From Verrucomicrobiales bacterium (lineage in GTDB: Bacteria > Verrucomicrobiota > Verrucomicrobiia > Verrucomicrobiales > DEV007), in the NCBI GenBank assembly GCA_016795505.1, contig JAEUHH010000049.1, positions 1 to 47,183 on the forward strand: 47,183 nt of DNA, in the 5' to 3' direction. The notes beneath the pieces are model-generated. The model was not told the origin of the DNA, did no database searches, and saw only the letters and a program-made list of their open reading frames with translations. Below are positions 15,852 through 25,144 of the stretch, one piece after another. The first letter of the stretch is position 1; every line of letters starts with the position of its first letter. The position numbers and the translations under genes are program-made.

Positions 15852-15980
15852 GCAGAACGTAAAAGCGCATGCACCCCTACCAGCGGGGGCGCACGTCGAT
15901 CACGGGGTTAAGGTTGCAATCACTAGAAATCATGGAAATAGGGCGGCTGGTAGGGGTTGTCATGTCGCGGCTTGTTCTGC
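15852..15980 (-). other. attC-like site after cassette B1
   Basis: A 129-bp palindrome with perfect ends: GCAGAAC (15980-15974) and GTTCTGC (15858-15852). Inside, AGCCGCGACATG pairs with GCATGCGCT. A strong central stem pairs CCCCTACCAGC with GCTGGTAGGGG. The segment CCTTAACCCCGTG is shared with the site at 7261. This is the clearest attC-like site in the window. Confidence 0.78.
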
Positions 15981-16391
15981 CTGAATTTTATTGAGGAACC
16001 AGCCTTCCGCATCGCACTCAAACTCCTCATCGCGAAAGTAAAAAAGGTAGTGCTTGGAGGTCTCTAAAGGCTCAACGCGCGAGTTCCAATCTCCGGGAAT
16101 CTGCTCGAGTAGAAGATTCCCAGAAACCTCGTAAAACTTGCCCCATGCTGGTGCTATCCGACTAAACCGGCACTGTCCGCGATACCAGCCTTCATCGTTC
16201 ACAGATCCGAATCGAAAACGAGAGCAACTGAGGAATGTAATCCCAGTGACGATCCCACTGGCTTTGTCGGGCTCGTAGAAGCCGGGACGAAATGAAAGGT
16301 GTAGATTCTCGCCATCCCATCGAGCCTTCGGGTCTGGAGCATTGGGCTCAGCGTTCCAGCCGTCGTTGAGCTGTTTGAAGTATGTGCTCAT
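15960..16391 (-). CDS. Hypothetical soluble protein (cassette B1)
   Basis: A 143-residue protein beginning MSTYFKQLNDGWNAEPNAP, rich in aromatic and acidic residues (EGWYRGQCRFS, GKFYEVSG, YLFYFRDEEFECDAEGW). It is probably a small beta-barrel or beta-sandwich. No signal peptide or membrane segment. I do not recognise a characterised family, though this style of protein is common among cassette genes. ATG 16391 follows the core site GTTCTGC by five bases. The last residues (AEQAAT) are encoded within the attC-like site. Composition is more AT-rich than the chromosome around it. Confidence 0.75.
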   Translation of the reverse strand: MSTYFKQLNDGWNAEPNAPDPKARWDGENLHLSFRPGFYEPDKASGIVTGITFLSCSRFRFGSVNDEGWYRGQCRFSRIAPAWGKFYEVSGNLLLEQIPGDWNSRVEPLETSKHYLFYFRDEEFECDAEGWFLNKIQAEQAAT

Positions 16392-16403
16392 TTGTAGCAG
16401 AAC

Positions 16404-16469
16404 AGTGCGATATCCGATTTCGCTATCGGTCGCGATGTTCAGCGAGCGGCGGAGCCGATTCGCTGTAAC
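16404..16469 (-). other. Leader site directly before cassette array B, with palindromes
   Basis: On the minus strand CGATAGCGAAATCGGATA precedes the first core of array B, as in array A. Here it is the centre of a 45-bp palindrome: GAAC, then GCGACCGAT / ATCGGATATCGC, then GTTC, the form of a very short attC. A second hairpin adjoins it (16437-16469, GTTACAGCGA / TCGCTGAAC). These may be remnants of empty cassettes or of the original attachment site. Confidence 0.5.
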
Positions 16470-16674
16470 GAGCCAGATTTTAGCGGCCTTGGAAAAACGC
16501 CGTCAAGCCCTAAAATCTTTGAAACACCGCCTCCGCCTCGCGTCCTCCCCAACCACTCCCCTCTCACCTCACCCAGCGCCCCATCCGCCCTCTCCCGCGC
16601 CTACCGACCGCGCCCCGGCTCCGTTGTTCCAACGACTGGCCCCGGCCTGGGCGGCTCGGTCGCCAACTCACCCC
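16470..16674. other. Intergenic stretch, nothing recognised
   Basis: A pyrimidine-rich run (CCTC/CCAC type) fills most of this 205-bp segment. No gene, promoter or RNA could be supported. Confidence 0.4.
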
Positions 16675-16740
16675 TCACGGAATCTCCAGCGCGGTGATCT
16701 CGGCGGGTGAGAGGGCGCGGTCGAAGACGGCGATCCCGTC
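16675..16740 (-). pseudogene. C-terminal remnant of a LamG-type domain gene
   Basis: The minus strand reads LDGIAVFDRALSPAEITAL, then EIP and a stop. This is the typical last strand of concanavalin-A-like/LamG domains (DEVAIFDRALS..EI). The coding similarity stops exactly where the right copy of the 389-bp repeat begins, so the rest of the gene was lost at that junction. Confidence 0.6.
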
Positions 16741-17128
16741 GAGCGGCCCACGGCAAGGCACGGTCCTCCACGGAATGCGGGGATTCTGAAACCGATCCGT
16801 GAGACTCGTCTTTTCGGCGAGCCTAATCGCCTTTCCCAGCGGTCCTGGGTCCGTGCCTTCCGTGAAATCCGTGGGCCTCTCTTTCTGGATTCTGGCTCAG
16901 TTGTTAAACCCGCCCTTGTACAGCACCAACTGCCGGTCGCTGAAGAACATCTCATAGATCGGCAGTCCGCCGCCCGCTACGCTGCCGACGCCGATGCCGG
17001 AGGCGCCGCCGCTCCCGATGGTGCCGGGGAAAAACGACAGACCGACGAGGCTCTGGACGCCCGACTGGGCAAAGGCGGCGCCTTTTCGCTGGAGGACGAA
17101 GGGCTTGCGAAAGCCGTTCGCATCGGTG
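16740..17128. repeat. 389-bp direct repeat, right copy
   Basis: The original copy, since it contains the intact 3' end of the FG-GAP gene (stop at 16897) and its 3' flank. Matches 13992-14380 without gaps. Confidence 0.92.
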
Positions 17129-19671
17129 GCACCGGGCTCGGTGTGGCGGGCCTCGCCATAGAGCAGGGCGAGATTGTTGGCCGGACTGGCTTCGCCGGCC
17201 CGGTTCACCAGCGAGACGAGGATCATGTAGTCGCCATCCTCGTGGTAAGCCACCCGCAGGATGGTCCCGATGGTGGCCGCGTCGCCGCCGGGCAGGCGGT
17301 CGCCCTCGCGGATCAGCACATGGTTCGGCAGGATCGGGCTGCCGGGCGGCACGGCGATGTTGGTCGGGGCGGCGACGAAGACGGCCACGTCATTGCCCCG
17401 ATGCACGCCGGGACCGGCGAGGCGGGCCTGATAGAGCAGGGCGCCGCCCTGACGGGTCTTTTGAAAGGAGAGAAAGCCGGCGATCGTGACGCCCGCGGGC
17501 AGGCCGGGTGCCTGGTCCCCTTTGCGGGCAAAAATCGGCGGCCGTCCCCCGCCGGGGACCGCCACGGCGAGCACCTCGTCGGTGCCACGCGTCACCCCGC
17601 CGCCGACGATGCGACCACGGAAAGCCACGTTGCCATTCGCATCCATCGACTCGCCAAAAAAGGTGCTGTAGACCTCCGGACTGACACCACTGAGCGCGGG
17701 ATCGCCGCGACGGACCAGTTCATCGACCACCCCGGTGCCGATGTTCACTTGGGCCAGCCCCTGATTCCGCGCCGGATCGCCCTGCAACTGCGTGGCGATG
17801 ACGTAGGCGCCGCCTCCCGCCGCCACCCGCGGCACGATCTGCCCCAGCGGCACCCCCTCGAACGGCGCCACGATCTGCCCCCCGATCGCAGCGCCCTCGC
17901 GGAAGGCGACCGCCGCGCCGGGCAGGGGCGACACCGGGTTGTTGGAAAGGATGAAGGTGTCGCTCGCCGCCGTGACATTACCCACGGCACCGCGAATCAA
18001 ACTGCCCTGGATCACCGCCACGCCGGTGTCGGTGATCCCCTGGGCACCAAAGGCGGCGATGCGCGGCGGCACCCCGAGATCCGGAATGATCCCACCCGTC
18101 ACCGCCGCCGTCACCAGCCCGAAGCCATTGACCTGCTGCACGATGCCCTGCGCCCGGCGGGCGCCCGTCTCGAAGCGACCGAACGAGGTGCGAAACTGGG
18201 TGCGACCGCCGCCGAGTTGATGGTTGATGATGCCACCGATGAGACTCGGCGTGAAATCCGTCGTCTCCGTGGTGTTGCTGATCGCGATCGGCTCCTCGCC
18301 ATTTCTCCAGAGCCCGTGGAGCCGGCCGCGCTGGCTGCCCGGCCCCCCCAGCCGGTAGAGAGCGACCGTATTCCCCGACGACACATCGAACAGATGGGGC
18401 GTGAAAGCCGCGATCGTCGTCCCAAACGCCCCCGGGGCAAAGTCTCCGCGCGCAGAGACGACCGAGCCCGTGGGGTCGGGCCTCAAAATCGGAGAAAAGC
18501 TGAAAATCGAGCCGATTTCCCGTCCCGGTGCATCGATGTCGGTCGAGGCGATGACGGTATTCCCCACCACCGCCACGCCGGTGCCCAGTTCGTCGCCGGT
18601 ACTCAGTCCGCGGGGCGACAGGGTGATCACGTGGGACGGATTTTCCCAGTCACTCGGGTCGAACACATGCACCCGGCCCGAATCAAAGGTGTTCGCATCG
18701 GTGGCCGGCTCGCCGATCGCGAGCAGCGAGTCTCCGCAGGCTACGCTGGTGCCGAATCGCTGGTTCGAGGGGACGCTGGGTGACGTCACCGAACTGACCT
18801 CGTTCGCCTGATTGGCGGTAAAAATCAGGGCGAGCCCCGACTCGGGATCCCCGTTCACCGTGGCCAGCGGCGCGCCCAGGATCAGGAGATGCCCGCTGAT
18901 CGCCGCGGAAAAGCCCAACTGGGCATTCTGCGAGGTCACCACGCCGCCGGTGTTCACATCGTCGGTCAGCTTGCGGCGTTGTTGTAGCGACAACGCATCG
19001 AACAGGTAGCCCGATCCGGCATTGACGCCGCGTCCCCGGTCGTCCAGCGGCGCACCGACCAGGATGTAATAGTCCGACACCGCCACCGACTGGCCGAACA
19101 AGTCGCTCGCGGCCCGGTCCGACGCGGTCAGCCGGGTCTGTACGGCGGGATCAGAGACGGACAGGACAAAGACCGCCCCGCGCTCGCCATCCTCCCCCGG
19201 CGATCCCACCACCAGGCGGTCACCATGCAGCGCCACGCTGGTCCCAAAGCCGGGCGCCCCGCCGATCTGACGCAACAGGCGGCCATTGCGCAGGTCAAAG
19301 AGAAAGACATTACCCGGGCCCGCCGGCAAGCTGACACCCGGCGCGCCGACCGCGACGACATTTCCCGACAGAGCCACCGAAGTGCCGAAACGGATCGCCA
19401 CCCCATCGAGCGGAGCCGGCGGCACCAGACGGCGGAAGGTGGCGCCGGTGCGCTGCGAGATCAACTGCACCCGCCCGTCCGCCCGGCCCGAGACCACCAC
19501 CGACGAGTCCGCCGCGATCGCCCCGCCAAGCTCGCCCGCCGCGCCCAGGGCGCCATTGTCCTGCAGCAGGATGAATTGCCTGACCTGCGGCCCGACGATC
19601 CCGGCCCGGGCGGCTGGCGGGTCGATCGAGAGGAATGTGAGCAGAGCGAGACAGAGGCGGATGGTTTTCAT
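16897..19671 (-). CDS. Secreted FG-GAP/beta-propeller protein with repeat-rich C-terminal half
   Basis: A 924-residue exported protein. Residues 1-23 are a Sec signal peptide (ending PAARA). Residues 35-400 hold about six FG-GAP-like blades of the form FGTSVALSGNVVAVGAPG and FGQSVAVSDYYILVGAPL, predicting an integrin-type beta-propeller. Residues 400-850 contain looser repeats (GNVAFRGRIVGGG, PPIFARKGDQAPG, TIAGFLSFQ), typical of the DUF7453-like repeat family. The end is glycine-rich. Likely role: a large extracellular or surface adhesion-type protein; no enzyme motif is visible. The gene is divergent from the PSD1 gene at 19921. Its last 77 codons are duplicated at 14149. Confidence 0.85.
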   Translation of the reverse strand: MKTIRLCLALLTFLSIDPPAARAGIVGPQVRQFILLQDNGALGAAGELGGAIAADSSVVVSGRADGRVQLISQRTGATFRRLVPPAPLDGVAIRFGTSVALSGNVVAVGAPGVSLPAGPGNVFLFDLRNGRLLRQIGGAPGFGTSVALHGDRLVVGSPGEDGERGAVFVLSVSDPAVQTRLTASDRAASDLFGQSVAVSDYYILVGAPLDDRGRGVNAGSGYLFDALSLQQRRKLTDDVNTGGVVTSQNAQLGFSAAISGHLLILGAPLATVNGDPESGLALIFTANQANEVSSVTSPSVPSNQRFGTSVACGDSLLAIGEPATDANTFDSGRVHVFDPSDWENPSHVITLSPRGLSTGDELGTGVAVVGNTVIASTDIDAPGREIGSIFSFSPILRPDPTGSVVSARGDFAPGAFGTTIAAFTPHLFDVSSGNTVALYRLGGPGSQRGRLHGLWRNGEEPIAISNTTETTDFTPSLIGGIINHQLGGGRTQFRTSFGRFETGARRAQGIVQQVNGFGLVTAAVTGGIIPDLGVPPRIAAFGAQGITDTGVAVIQGSLIRGAVGNVTAASDTFILSNNPVSPLPGAAVAFREGAAIGGQIVAPFEGVPLGQIVPRVAAGGGAYVIATQLQGDPARNQGLAQVNIGTGVVDELVRRGDPALSGVSPEVYSTFFGESMDANGNVAFRGRIVGGGVTRGTDEVLAVAVPGGGRPPIFARKGDQAPGLPAGVTIAGFLSFQKTRQGGALLYQARLAGPGVHRGNDVAVFVAAPTNIAVPPGSPILPNHVLIREGDRLPGGDAATIGTILRVAYHEDGDYMILVSLVNRAGEASPANNLALLYGEARHTEPGATDANGFRKPFVLQRKGAAFAQSGVQSLVGLSFFPGTIGSGGASGIGVGSVAGGGLPIYEMFFSDRQLVLYKGGFNN

Positions 19672-19797
19672 GGCGATGGGATGGGAAAGGTGACGGACCT
19701 GCCGGACGATCGCGGCGCGGCGACCGCCAGATCATGCGCCAAAGGGTAATCCCATCGCAAGCCCTTTCCAGCCCTTCCCCGCGCCCCGCCTGGCTCC

Positions 19798-19838
19798 GAT
19801 CAGACCCTCTTTCATCGGCGATCAGACCCGGTCTGATC
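19798..19838 (+). repeat. 22-bp-period palindromic repeat, locus 2 (two units)
   Basis: Units at 19798 (GATCAGACCCTCTTTCATC) and 19820 (GATCAGACCCGGTCTGATC). The second has perfect 9-bp arms around one central base. It lies in the 249-bp gap between two divergent genes, 83 bases before ATG 19921, so it could be an operator as well as a dispersed repeat. Confidence 0.85.
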
Positions 19839-19920
19839 AGATCGCCCCGCCGCAATCGCGTAGTCACGACCGAGCCCAGCCGGCTTGAAATGGCGCCCCG
19901 ATGCCGGGACCGTTTCGGCG

Positions 19921-22900
19921 ATGTTCTCGCCTGCCAAACTGCTCCCCATCTGCCTGCTGTCCCTGCTGTCGCCGATCACGGCCGCCGAACCGGCCCGGCT
20001 CAGCTTCAATCGCGACATCCGGCCGATCCTTTCGGACAACTGCTTTGCCTGCCATGGCTTCGATGCCAAAGAGCGCAAGGCCGACCTGCGACTCGACACG
20101 GCCGAGGGCGCCCTGGCCGACCAGGCCATCGTCCCCGGCAAACCGGACGAAAGCGAGGCCTGGCTCCGCATCCTCAGCACCGACCCGGACGAGGTCATGC
20201 CGCCACCGGAATTTCACAAGACCCTCACCACCGCCCAGCGCGACACGCTGAAACGCTGGATCGAGCAGGGCGCGGAGTACGAGCCGCACTGGTCCTTTGT
20301 CACTCCGCGGGAAACGCCCGTGCCGCCCGTGGCCGGCGTGACACACCCGGTCGATGCCTTTCTCCGCGACCGCCTCGCCCGCGAGGGTCTGACCGCCGCT
20401 CCCGAAGCCGACAAAGCCAGCCTGATCCGCCGGGTGACTCTCGACCTGACCGGCCTGCCGCCCACTCCGGCCGAGGTGGATGCCTTTCTCGCCGACGCGT
20501 CACCGACCGCCTACGAGACGCTCGTCGATGGACTGTTGAAACGCCCTACCCACGGCGAGCACATGGCCCGCTACTGGCTGGATCTGGCTCGCTACGCCGA
20601 CACCCACGGTCTGCACCTCGACAACGAGCGCTCCATGTGGCCCTACCGAGACTGGGTGGTGCGGGCCTTCAATGAAAACGTGCCCTTTGACGACTTCACC
20701 CGCTGGCAGCTCGCCGGCGACCTGCTGCCCAGTCCCACCCGCGACCAACTGATCGCCTCCGGCTTCAACCGCTGCAACGTGAGCACCAGCGAGGGCGGCA
20801 GCATCAACGAGGAGTGGATCTACCGCTACGCCGTCGACCGCACCTCCACGATGGTCGAGGTGTGGATGGGCCTCACGGCGGGCTGCGCGGTGTGCCACGA
20901 CCACAAGTTCGACCCCATCTCGATGAAGGACTACTACTCGCTGTATGCCTTCTTCAACAGTGCCGCCGATCCCGCCATGGACGGCAACAAGGTGGACACG
21001 CCGCCGATTCTGAAGCTTACCACCGCCGAGCAGGAAGCCCGGCTCAAGGTGCTCGACCAGCAGATCGCCGCGGTCGATGGCAGGCTCAAGGACACGCTGG
21101 CCAAACTGACCTACACCGATCCTGCCACCCAGACGCCGCCGCCGCCGGTGCGGGAGAGCGAGACGGTGTGGTTCGAGGACGCCTTCCCCGCCGGAGCGAG
21201 CCCGCAGTCCACCGGTGCGCCCCTGCAACTGGTGAAAAAAGGCGCCGGCGAGGTCTTTTCGGGCGGCATCGCCCTGCGCCGCCAGGCGGGCCCGTCCGTC
21301 GAGCAGGATTTCTTCAACGGCGGCGCCGATTTCCGCGTGCCGGCCAACGGGAAGATTTTCGTCTCCTGTTTTATCGATCCGAAGGACCCGCCCGCGGCGA
21401 TCATGATCCAGTTTCACTCCTCCAGTTGGCTGCACCGGGCGGTGTGGGGCGAGGAGGCGAAGATCCCCTTCGGCAAGTCCAACACGACAGAGAAGGTGCT
21501 GATGGGCGCACTGCCCAAGGCCGGCCAGTGGGTGCGGCTCGAGGTGGACGCCGCCCGGATGGGCCTGAAGCCGTCGACCAAGGTCACCGGCTACGCCTTC
21601 ACCCAGTTCGGCGGCACGGTGACGTGGGACCAGCTCGGCGTCTCGTCGCGGGTCGATCCCGCCAAGGACCCGGCGTGGTCCTTCCTCGCCTGGAAAAAGG
21701 CGAACCAGGGCAAGCGCGTCGAGGAACTGCCGCAGGATCTCCGCGAACTCGTCCGCGGCAAGCAGCCCGAGCAATGGACCGCGACCGAGGCCAAACAGGT
21801 CTACGATTTCTGGCTCTCCACCTTCTACGCCGGCGCCCGCGACGCCCTCGCCCCGATCGAGGCGGAGAAGGCGCCGCTGATCGCCGAAAAAGCGGAGATC
21901 GAAAAGGCCATCCCGCTCACCTTCATCATGGCCGACCTGCCTCAGCCGCGCGAGAGCCACATCATGCAGCGCGGCGCCTACGACAAGCCCGGCGACAAGG
22001 TGAGCCGCGCCGTGCCACCGATCTTCCCGCCGCTCCCGGCCAAGCCGGCCGACCGCGACTACAACCGGCTCGATCTGGCCAACTGGCTGGTCAGCGGCGA
22101 GCATCCCCTGACCGCGCGGGTCACGGTGAACCGTTTCTGGCAGCAGTTCTTCGGCACCGGCCTGGTGAAGACCAGCGCCGATTTCGGCTCTCAGGGCGAG
22201 CCGCCGAGCCATCCCGAACTGCTCGACTGGCTCTCGGTCCACTTTGCCAAAACCGGCTGGGACACCCGCGGCCTGGTCCGACTGCTCGTCACCAGCGCCG
22301 CCTACCGGCAAAGCTCGCGCGTCACGCCCGAACTGCTCGCCCGCGATCCGCAGAACCGCCTGCTCGCGCGCGGCCCGCGCCTCCGGCTCGATGCCGAGAT
22401 GCTGCGGGACCAGGCCCTCTACGTGAGCGGCCTGCTCGTCGACCGGATGGGCGGCAAGGGGGTGAATCCCTACCAACCGCCGAACATCTGGGAACCCGTG
22501 GCCTTCGGCGGCAGCAACACCCGCGCCTACAAGCAGGGCACCGGCGACGACCTTTACCGGCGCAGCCTCTACACCTTTTTCAAACGCACCGCGCCGCATC
22601 CGTCGATGTCCACCTTCGACGCGCCCAACCGCGAACAAAGCTGCTCCCTGCGCGAGCGCAGCAACACCCCGATGCAGGCCCTGCAACTGCTCAACGACGT
22701 GCAGCACTTCGAGGCCGCCCGCCACCTCGCCCAGCGCATGATGACAGAAGGCGGCGCCTCCCCCGCCGACCGTCTCGCCTGGGGCTGGAAAGCCGTCACC
22801 GCCCGCACACCCGACGCCGACGAACTGGCCATCGCCACCGACGCCCTGACCAAGCACCTGAACCGCTACGAGTCCGACGCCCCGGCCGCCGCCGCCGCCA

Positions 22901-23010
22901 TCGCCTACGGCGAAAGCAAGGCCGATCCCGCTCTGAAACCCGCCGAACTCGCCGCCTACACCCTCGTCGCCAACCTGCTGCTCAACCTTGATGAGGCGGT
23001 GATGAAGTAG
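19921..23010 (+). CDS. PSD1/DUF1549/DUF1553 cytochrome-domain protein
   Basis: A 1029-residue exported protein. Residues 1-22 are a signal peptide. Residues 25-120 form the PSD1 cytochrome c domain with haem motif CFACH (Cys41, Cys44, His45) and a distal MPP motif (EVMPPPEF). DUF1549 spans about 140-350 ([24 protein letters not shown]) and contains a second CxxCH (CAVCH, near 323). A long insert follows, and DUF1553 fills the C-terminal third ([31 protein letters not shown]). The frame is open from 19885, but ATG 19921 begins a proper signal peptide. Paired with the DUF1501 gene downstream, as is usual in PVC bacteria, where these pairs are abundant and often linked to polysaccharide use. Exact chemistry is unknown. 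Confidence 0.93.
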   Translation: MFSPAKLLPICLLSLLSPITAAEPARLSFNRDIRPILSDNCFACHGFDAKERKADLRLDTAEGALADQAIVPGKPDESEAWLRILSTDPDEVMPPPEFHKTLTTAQRDTLKRWIEQGAEYEPHWSFVTPRETPVPPVAGVTHPVDAFLRDRLAREGLTAAPEADKASLIRRVTLDLTGLPPTPAEVDAFLADASPTAYETLVDGLLKRPTHGEHMARYWLDLARYADTHGLHLDNERSMWPYRDWVVRAFNENVPFDDFTRWQLAGDLLPSPTRDQLIASGFNRCNVSTSEGGSINEEWIYRYAVDRTSTMVEVWMGLTAGCAVCHDHKFDPISMKDYYSLYAFFNSAADPAMDGNKVDTPPILKLTTAEQEARLKVLDQQIAAVDGRLKDTLAKLTYTDPATQTPPPPVRESETVWFEDAFPAGASPQSTGAPLQLVKKGAGEVFSGGIALRRQAGPSVEQDFFNGGADFRVPANGKIFVSCFIDPKDPPAAIMIQFHSSSWLHRAVWGEEAKIPFGKSNTTEKVLMGALPKAGQWVRLEVDAARMGLKPSTKVTGYAFTQFGGTVTWDQLGVSSRVDPAKDPAWSFLAWKKANQGKRVEELPQDLRELVRGKQPEQWTATEAKQVYDFWLSTFYAGARDALAPIEAEKAPLIAEKAEIEKAIPLTFIMADLPQPRESHIMQRGAYDKPGDKVSRAVPPIFPPLPAKPADRDYNRLDLANWLVSGEHPLTARVTVNRFWQQFFGTGLVKTSADFGSQGEPPSHPELLDWLSVHFAKTGWDTRGLVRLLVTSAAYRQSSRVTPELLARDPQNRLLARGPRLRLDAEMLRDQALYVSGLLVDRMGGKGVNPYQPPNIWEPVAFGGSNTRAYKQGTGDDLYRRSLYTFFKRTAPHPSMSTFDAPNREQSCSLRERSNTPMQALQLLNDVQHFEAARHLAQRMMTEGGASPADRLAWGWKAVTARTPDADELAIATDALTKHLNRYESDAPAAAAAIAYGESKADPALKPAELAAYTLVANLLLNLDEAVMK

Positions 23011-23077
23011 TTTAGTTCGAAGTTTCAAGTTCAAAGTTCAAAGTTCAAAGTTCAAAGTTTGGAGTTTGGAGTTTTGG
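23011..23077 (+). repeat. Heptamer tandem repeat (GTTCAAA then GTTTGGA), locus 2
   Basis: Starts directly after the PSD1 stop codon. About four AAGTTCA units are followed by two or three GTTTGGA units, all with 7-bp period. Forms the left border of the four-helix-bundle gene. Confidence 0.9.
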
Positions 23078-23105
23078 TACTGCAATTGCACAAAGGAATA
23101 AAGAT

Positions 23106-23501
23106 ATGGCTACGATCCAACGATTTGAAGATATCCTCGCCTGGCAGAAAGGTCGCGAGCTGACGAAGGCGATCTACTCGCAGAGCCGCAAGGGCGAATT
23201 CTCCAGGGACTTCGCGTTGAGGGATCAAATTCGAAAGGCGGCCATCTCAATCACCTCGAACATTGCCGAGGGCTTTGAAAGAGGAGGCAACAAAGAGTTT
23301 TCACAATTTCTTTCGAATTCCAAAGGATCAGCCGGAGAAGTCAGATCTCAGCTCTATGTCGCATTGGATGAGGCGTACATTAGCGAATCAGAGTGGCAAG
23401 CATTAAATGAACAATGCATCGAAATCAGCCGCATGCTCGACTCGTTTATGAATTACCTGAAAGGCTCCGACCTCAAAGGTCGAAAGTTCAATCAGCAATA
23501 G
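23106..23501 (+). CDS. Four-helix-bundle protein (23S rRNA IVP family)
   Basis: A 131-residue all-helical protein of the S23/IVP family. Marks are FEDILAWQKGRELTKAIY at the start, DQIRKAAISITSNIAEGFERG near 45-65, and EFSQFLSNSKGSAGEVRSQL near 70-88. Relatives were first found as intervening sequences within 23S rRNA genes and also occur freely in genomes; they form pentameric bundles of uncertain function. Here no rRNA is near. The gene stands alone between the PSD1 and DUF1501 genes, bounded by heptamer repeats in opposite orientation. A good Shine-Dalgarno (AAAGGA) precedes ATG 23106, unlike most genes in this window. Composition is more AT-rich than its neighbours. It looks like an insertion into a PSD1-DUF1501 operon. 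Confidence 0.92.
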   Translation: MATIQRFEDILAWQKGRELTKAIYSQSRKGEFSRDFALRDQIRKAAISITSNIAEGFERGGNKEFSQFLSNSKGSAGEVRSQLYVALDEAYISESEWQALNEQCIEISRMLDSFMNYLKGSDLKGRKFNQQ

Positions 23502-23526
23502 CTGTCCTAGCCCTAAATTTGGGATA

Positions 23527-23570
23527 TTTGAACTTGGAACCTTGAACTTGGAACTTGGAACTTGGAACTC
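23527..23570 (-). repeat. Heptamer tandem repeat (AGTTCCA on the minus strand), locus 3
   Basis: ACTTGGA units on the plus strand with 7-bp period, the inverted counterpart of the array at 23011. Ends 11 bases before ATG 23582 of the DUF1501 gene. Confidence 0.9.
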
Positions 23571-23581
23571 GCTCCCCACCA

Positions 23582-25069
23582 ATGAACTCACTCACTCAAG
23601 AATTTATAACTTCCCAGTCCCGCCGTCAGTTTTTTGAAGGGGCGGGTTTGAAACTGGGTGGCCTGGCTCTGGCCTCGCTGTTGGGACCACGCGCCGCCTC
23701 TCTGGGGGCCTCAACCGCCGCAGCCACGGGCGGCTCGCAGGTGCACCCTCCCCTGCCCGGCTTTCCCCATTTCGCGCCGAAGGCCAAGCGCCTCATCTAC
23801 CTGCACATGAACGGCGCGCCGTCACAGCTCGATCTGTTTGACTACAAGCCGCAGTTGCAGAAGCACTACGACCAGGATCTGCCCGCGTCGGTGCGCAACA
23901 ACCAGCGCATCACCACCATGACCAGCGGCCAGGCGCGCTTCCCCGTCGCGCCGAGCATGTTTTCCTTCAGCCAGTGCGGCCAGAGTGGCATGTGGATGAG
24001 CGAACTGGTGCCCCACATGCACCGCATCGCCGACGACATCGCCATGATCAAGACGGTGCACACCGACGCGATCAACCACGATCCCGCCTGCACCTTCGTC
24101 ATGACCGGCAGCGAGATCCCCGGCAAGCCCAGCCTCGGCTCGTGGCTCAGCTACGGCCTCGGCAGTGAGAGCAATGACCTGCCGGCCTTTGTCGTCTTCA
24201 CCCCCACCTTCCCCGCCGCGAGCCAGGCCCAGGCGCTCTTCACCCGCATGTGGAGCAGCGGCTTTCTGCCTACCCGCTTCAACGGTGTCGCCCTGCGCGG
24301 CACCGGCGATCCCGTCCTCTACATTCAGAATCCCCCCGGAGTCTCCGGCGACGACCGCCGCACCCTACTCGACGCCCTCGGCCGATTGAATGCGAAAACC
24401 CTGGAGCGCTACGGCGATCCGGAGACGCAGACGCGCATCGCCCAGTATGAGATGGCGTTTCGCATGCAGACCAGCGTACCCGATCTGGTCGATCTCAGCG
24501 GTGAAAGTCAGGCCACGCTGGATCTCTACGGTCCCGAGGTAAAGAAAATGGGCAGCTACGCCTCCAGTGCCATCCTGGCGCGCCGACTCATCGAGCGCGG
24601 GGTGCGCGTGGTGCAGATCCTCCACCGCGGCTGGGACCAGCACAACAACCTGCCAAAACTGATCAAGGGCCAGTGCCTCGACGTGGACCAGGCCACCGCC
24701 GGCCTGATTCAGGATCTGAAGCTGCGCGGCCTGCTTGAGGACACCCTCGTGGTTTTCGGCGGCGAGTTCGGCCGCACGGTCTATTCGCAGGGCACCCTGA
24801 CGAAGGACAATTACGGCCGCGATCACCATCCGCGCAATTTCTGCATGTGGATGGCCGGCGGCGGGGTGAAGGGCGGCATCGTCCACGGCGAAACCGACGA
24901 TTACAGCTACAACATCGTGGAAAACCCCGTCCACCTGAACGACCTCAACGCCACCATCCTCCACTGCATGGGAATCGACGATCGCCGCCTCAGCTTCCGG
25001 TTCCAAGGCCTCGAACAGCGACTCACCGGCGTCGAGACGCCCCGGATCGTCAAGGAAGTGCTGGCGTGA
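23582..25069 (+). CDS. DUF1501 family protein with Tat-type signal
   Basis: A 495-residue protein. The N-terminus carries a twin-arginine motif (SRRQFF, residues 13-18) and a hydrophobic stretch ([20 protein letters not shown]), predicting Tat export. The body has DUF1501 marks: [18 protein letters not shown] near 77, [17 protein letters not shown] near 160, [10 protein letters not shown] near 396, [10 protein letters not shown] near 414 and a glycine-rich [10 protein letters not shown]. It is the partner of the PSD1 protein, though separated from it by the four-helix-bundle gene. The start at 23582 is chosen because the Tat motif follows at the usual distance. A terminator lies 75 bases after the stop. 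Fold related to alkaline phosphatases and sulfatases; substrate unknown. Confidence 0.93.
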   Translation: MNSLTQEFITSQSRRQFFEGAGLKLGGLALASLLGPRAASLGASTAAATGGSQVHPPLPGFPHFAPKAKRLIYLHMNGAPSQLDLFDYKPQLQKHYDQDLPASVRNNQRITTMTSGQARFPVAPSMFSFSQCGQSGMWMSELVPHMHRIADDIAMIKTVHTDAINHDPACTFVMTGSEIPGKPSLGSWLSYGLGSESNDLPAFVVFTPTFPAASQAQALFTRMWSSGFLPTRFNGVALRGTGDPVLYIQNPPGVSGDDRRTLLDALGRLNAKTLERYGDPETQTRIAQYEMAFRMQTSVPDLVDLSGESQATLDLYGPEVKKMGSYASSAILARRLIERGVRVVQILHRGWDQHNNLPKLIKGQCLDVDQATAGLIQDLKLRGLLEDTLVVFGGEFGRTVYSQGTLTKDNYGRDHHPRNFCMWMAGGGVKGGIVHGETDDYSYNIVENPVHLNDLNATILHCMGIDDRRLSFRFQGLEQRLTGVETPRIVKEVLA

Positions 25070-25144
25070 AGCAGTTGGTTTTCGCCTCAGGAGCCGGTTT
25101 TTTCCTGCCTCACCCTGTCTGCCCCCGGGACCAAGCCGGTTGAC

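Larger units (their letters stand above)
14571..16403 (-). mobile_element. Integron-like gene cassette array B (two cassettes, no integrase)
   Basis: Reading the minus strand: core GTTCTGC (16403-16397), gene 16391-15960, inverse core GCAGAAC (15980-15974), core GTTCTGC (15858-15852), gene 15846-14647, inverse core GCAGAAC (14700-14694), core-like GTTCTTT (14577-14571). Each inverse core is the exact complement of the core that opens its own cassette. The sites between genes are palindromes of 129-130 bp related to those of array A. The array lies inside the 389-bp direct repeat. No integrase gene is present in the window. Confidence 0.78.

Noticed and set aside
6425-16403. Insertion sequences as the cause of the small-gene islands
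   Set aside because: No transposase or terminal inverted repeats were found; the core-site pattern explains the borders better.
13992-17128. 389-bp pair taken as a diversity-generating retroelement (template and variable repeat)
   Set aside because: The roughly ten substitutions are not adenine-specific and no reverse transcriptase is present.
17143-18783. 546-residue plus-strand frame
   Set aside because: It is antisense to the FG-GAP protein, whose repeats and signal peptide are clear; its composition (Arg, Asp, His rich) is typical of a shadow frame.
20500-23034. 844-residue open frame on the minus strand
   Set aside because: It lies opposite the PSD1 gene, which has haem motifs and family similarity; the minus frame is a shadow of GC-rich codon use.
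23106-23501. Intervening sequence within a 23S rRNA gene
   Set aside because: No rRNA sequence flanks the four-helix-bundle gene; both neighbours are protein genes.
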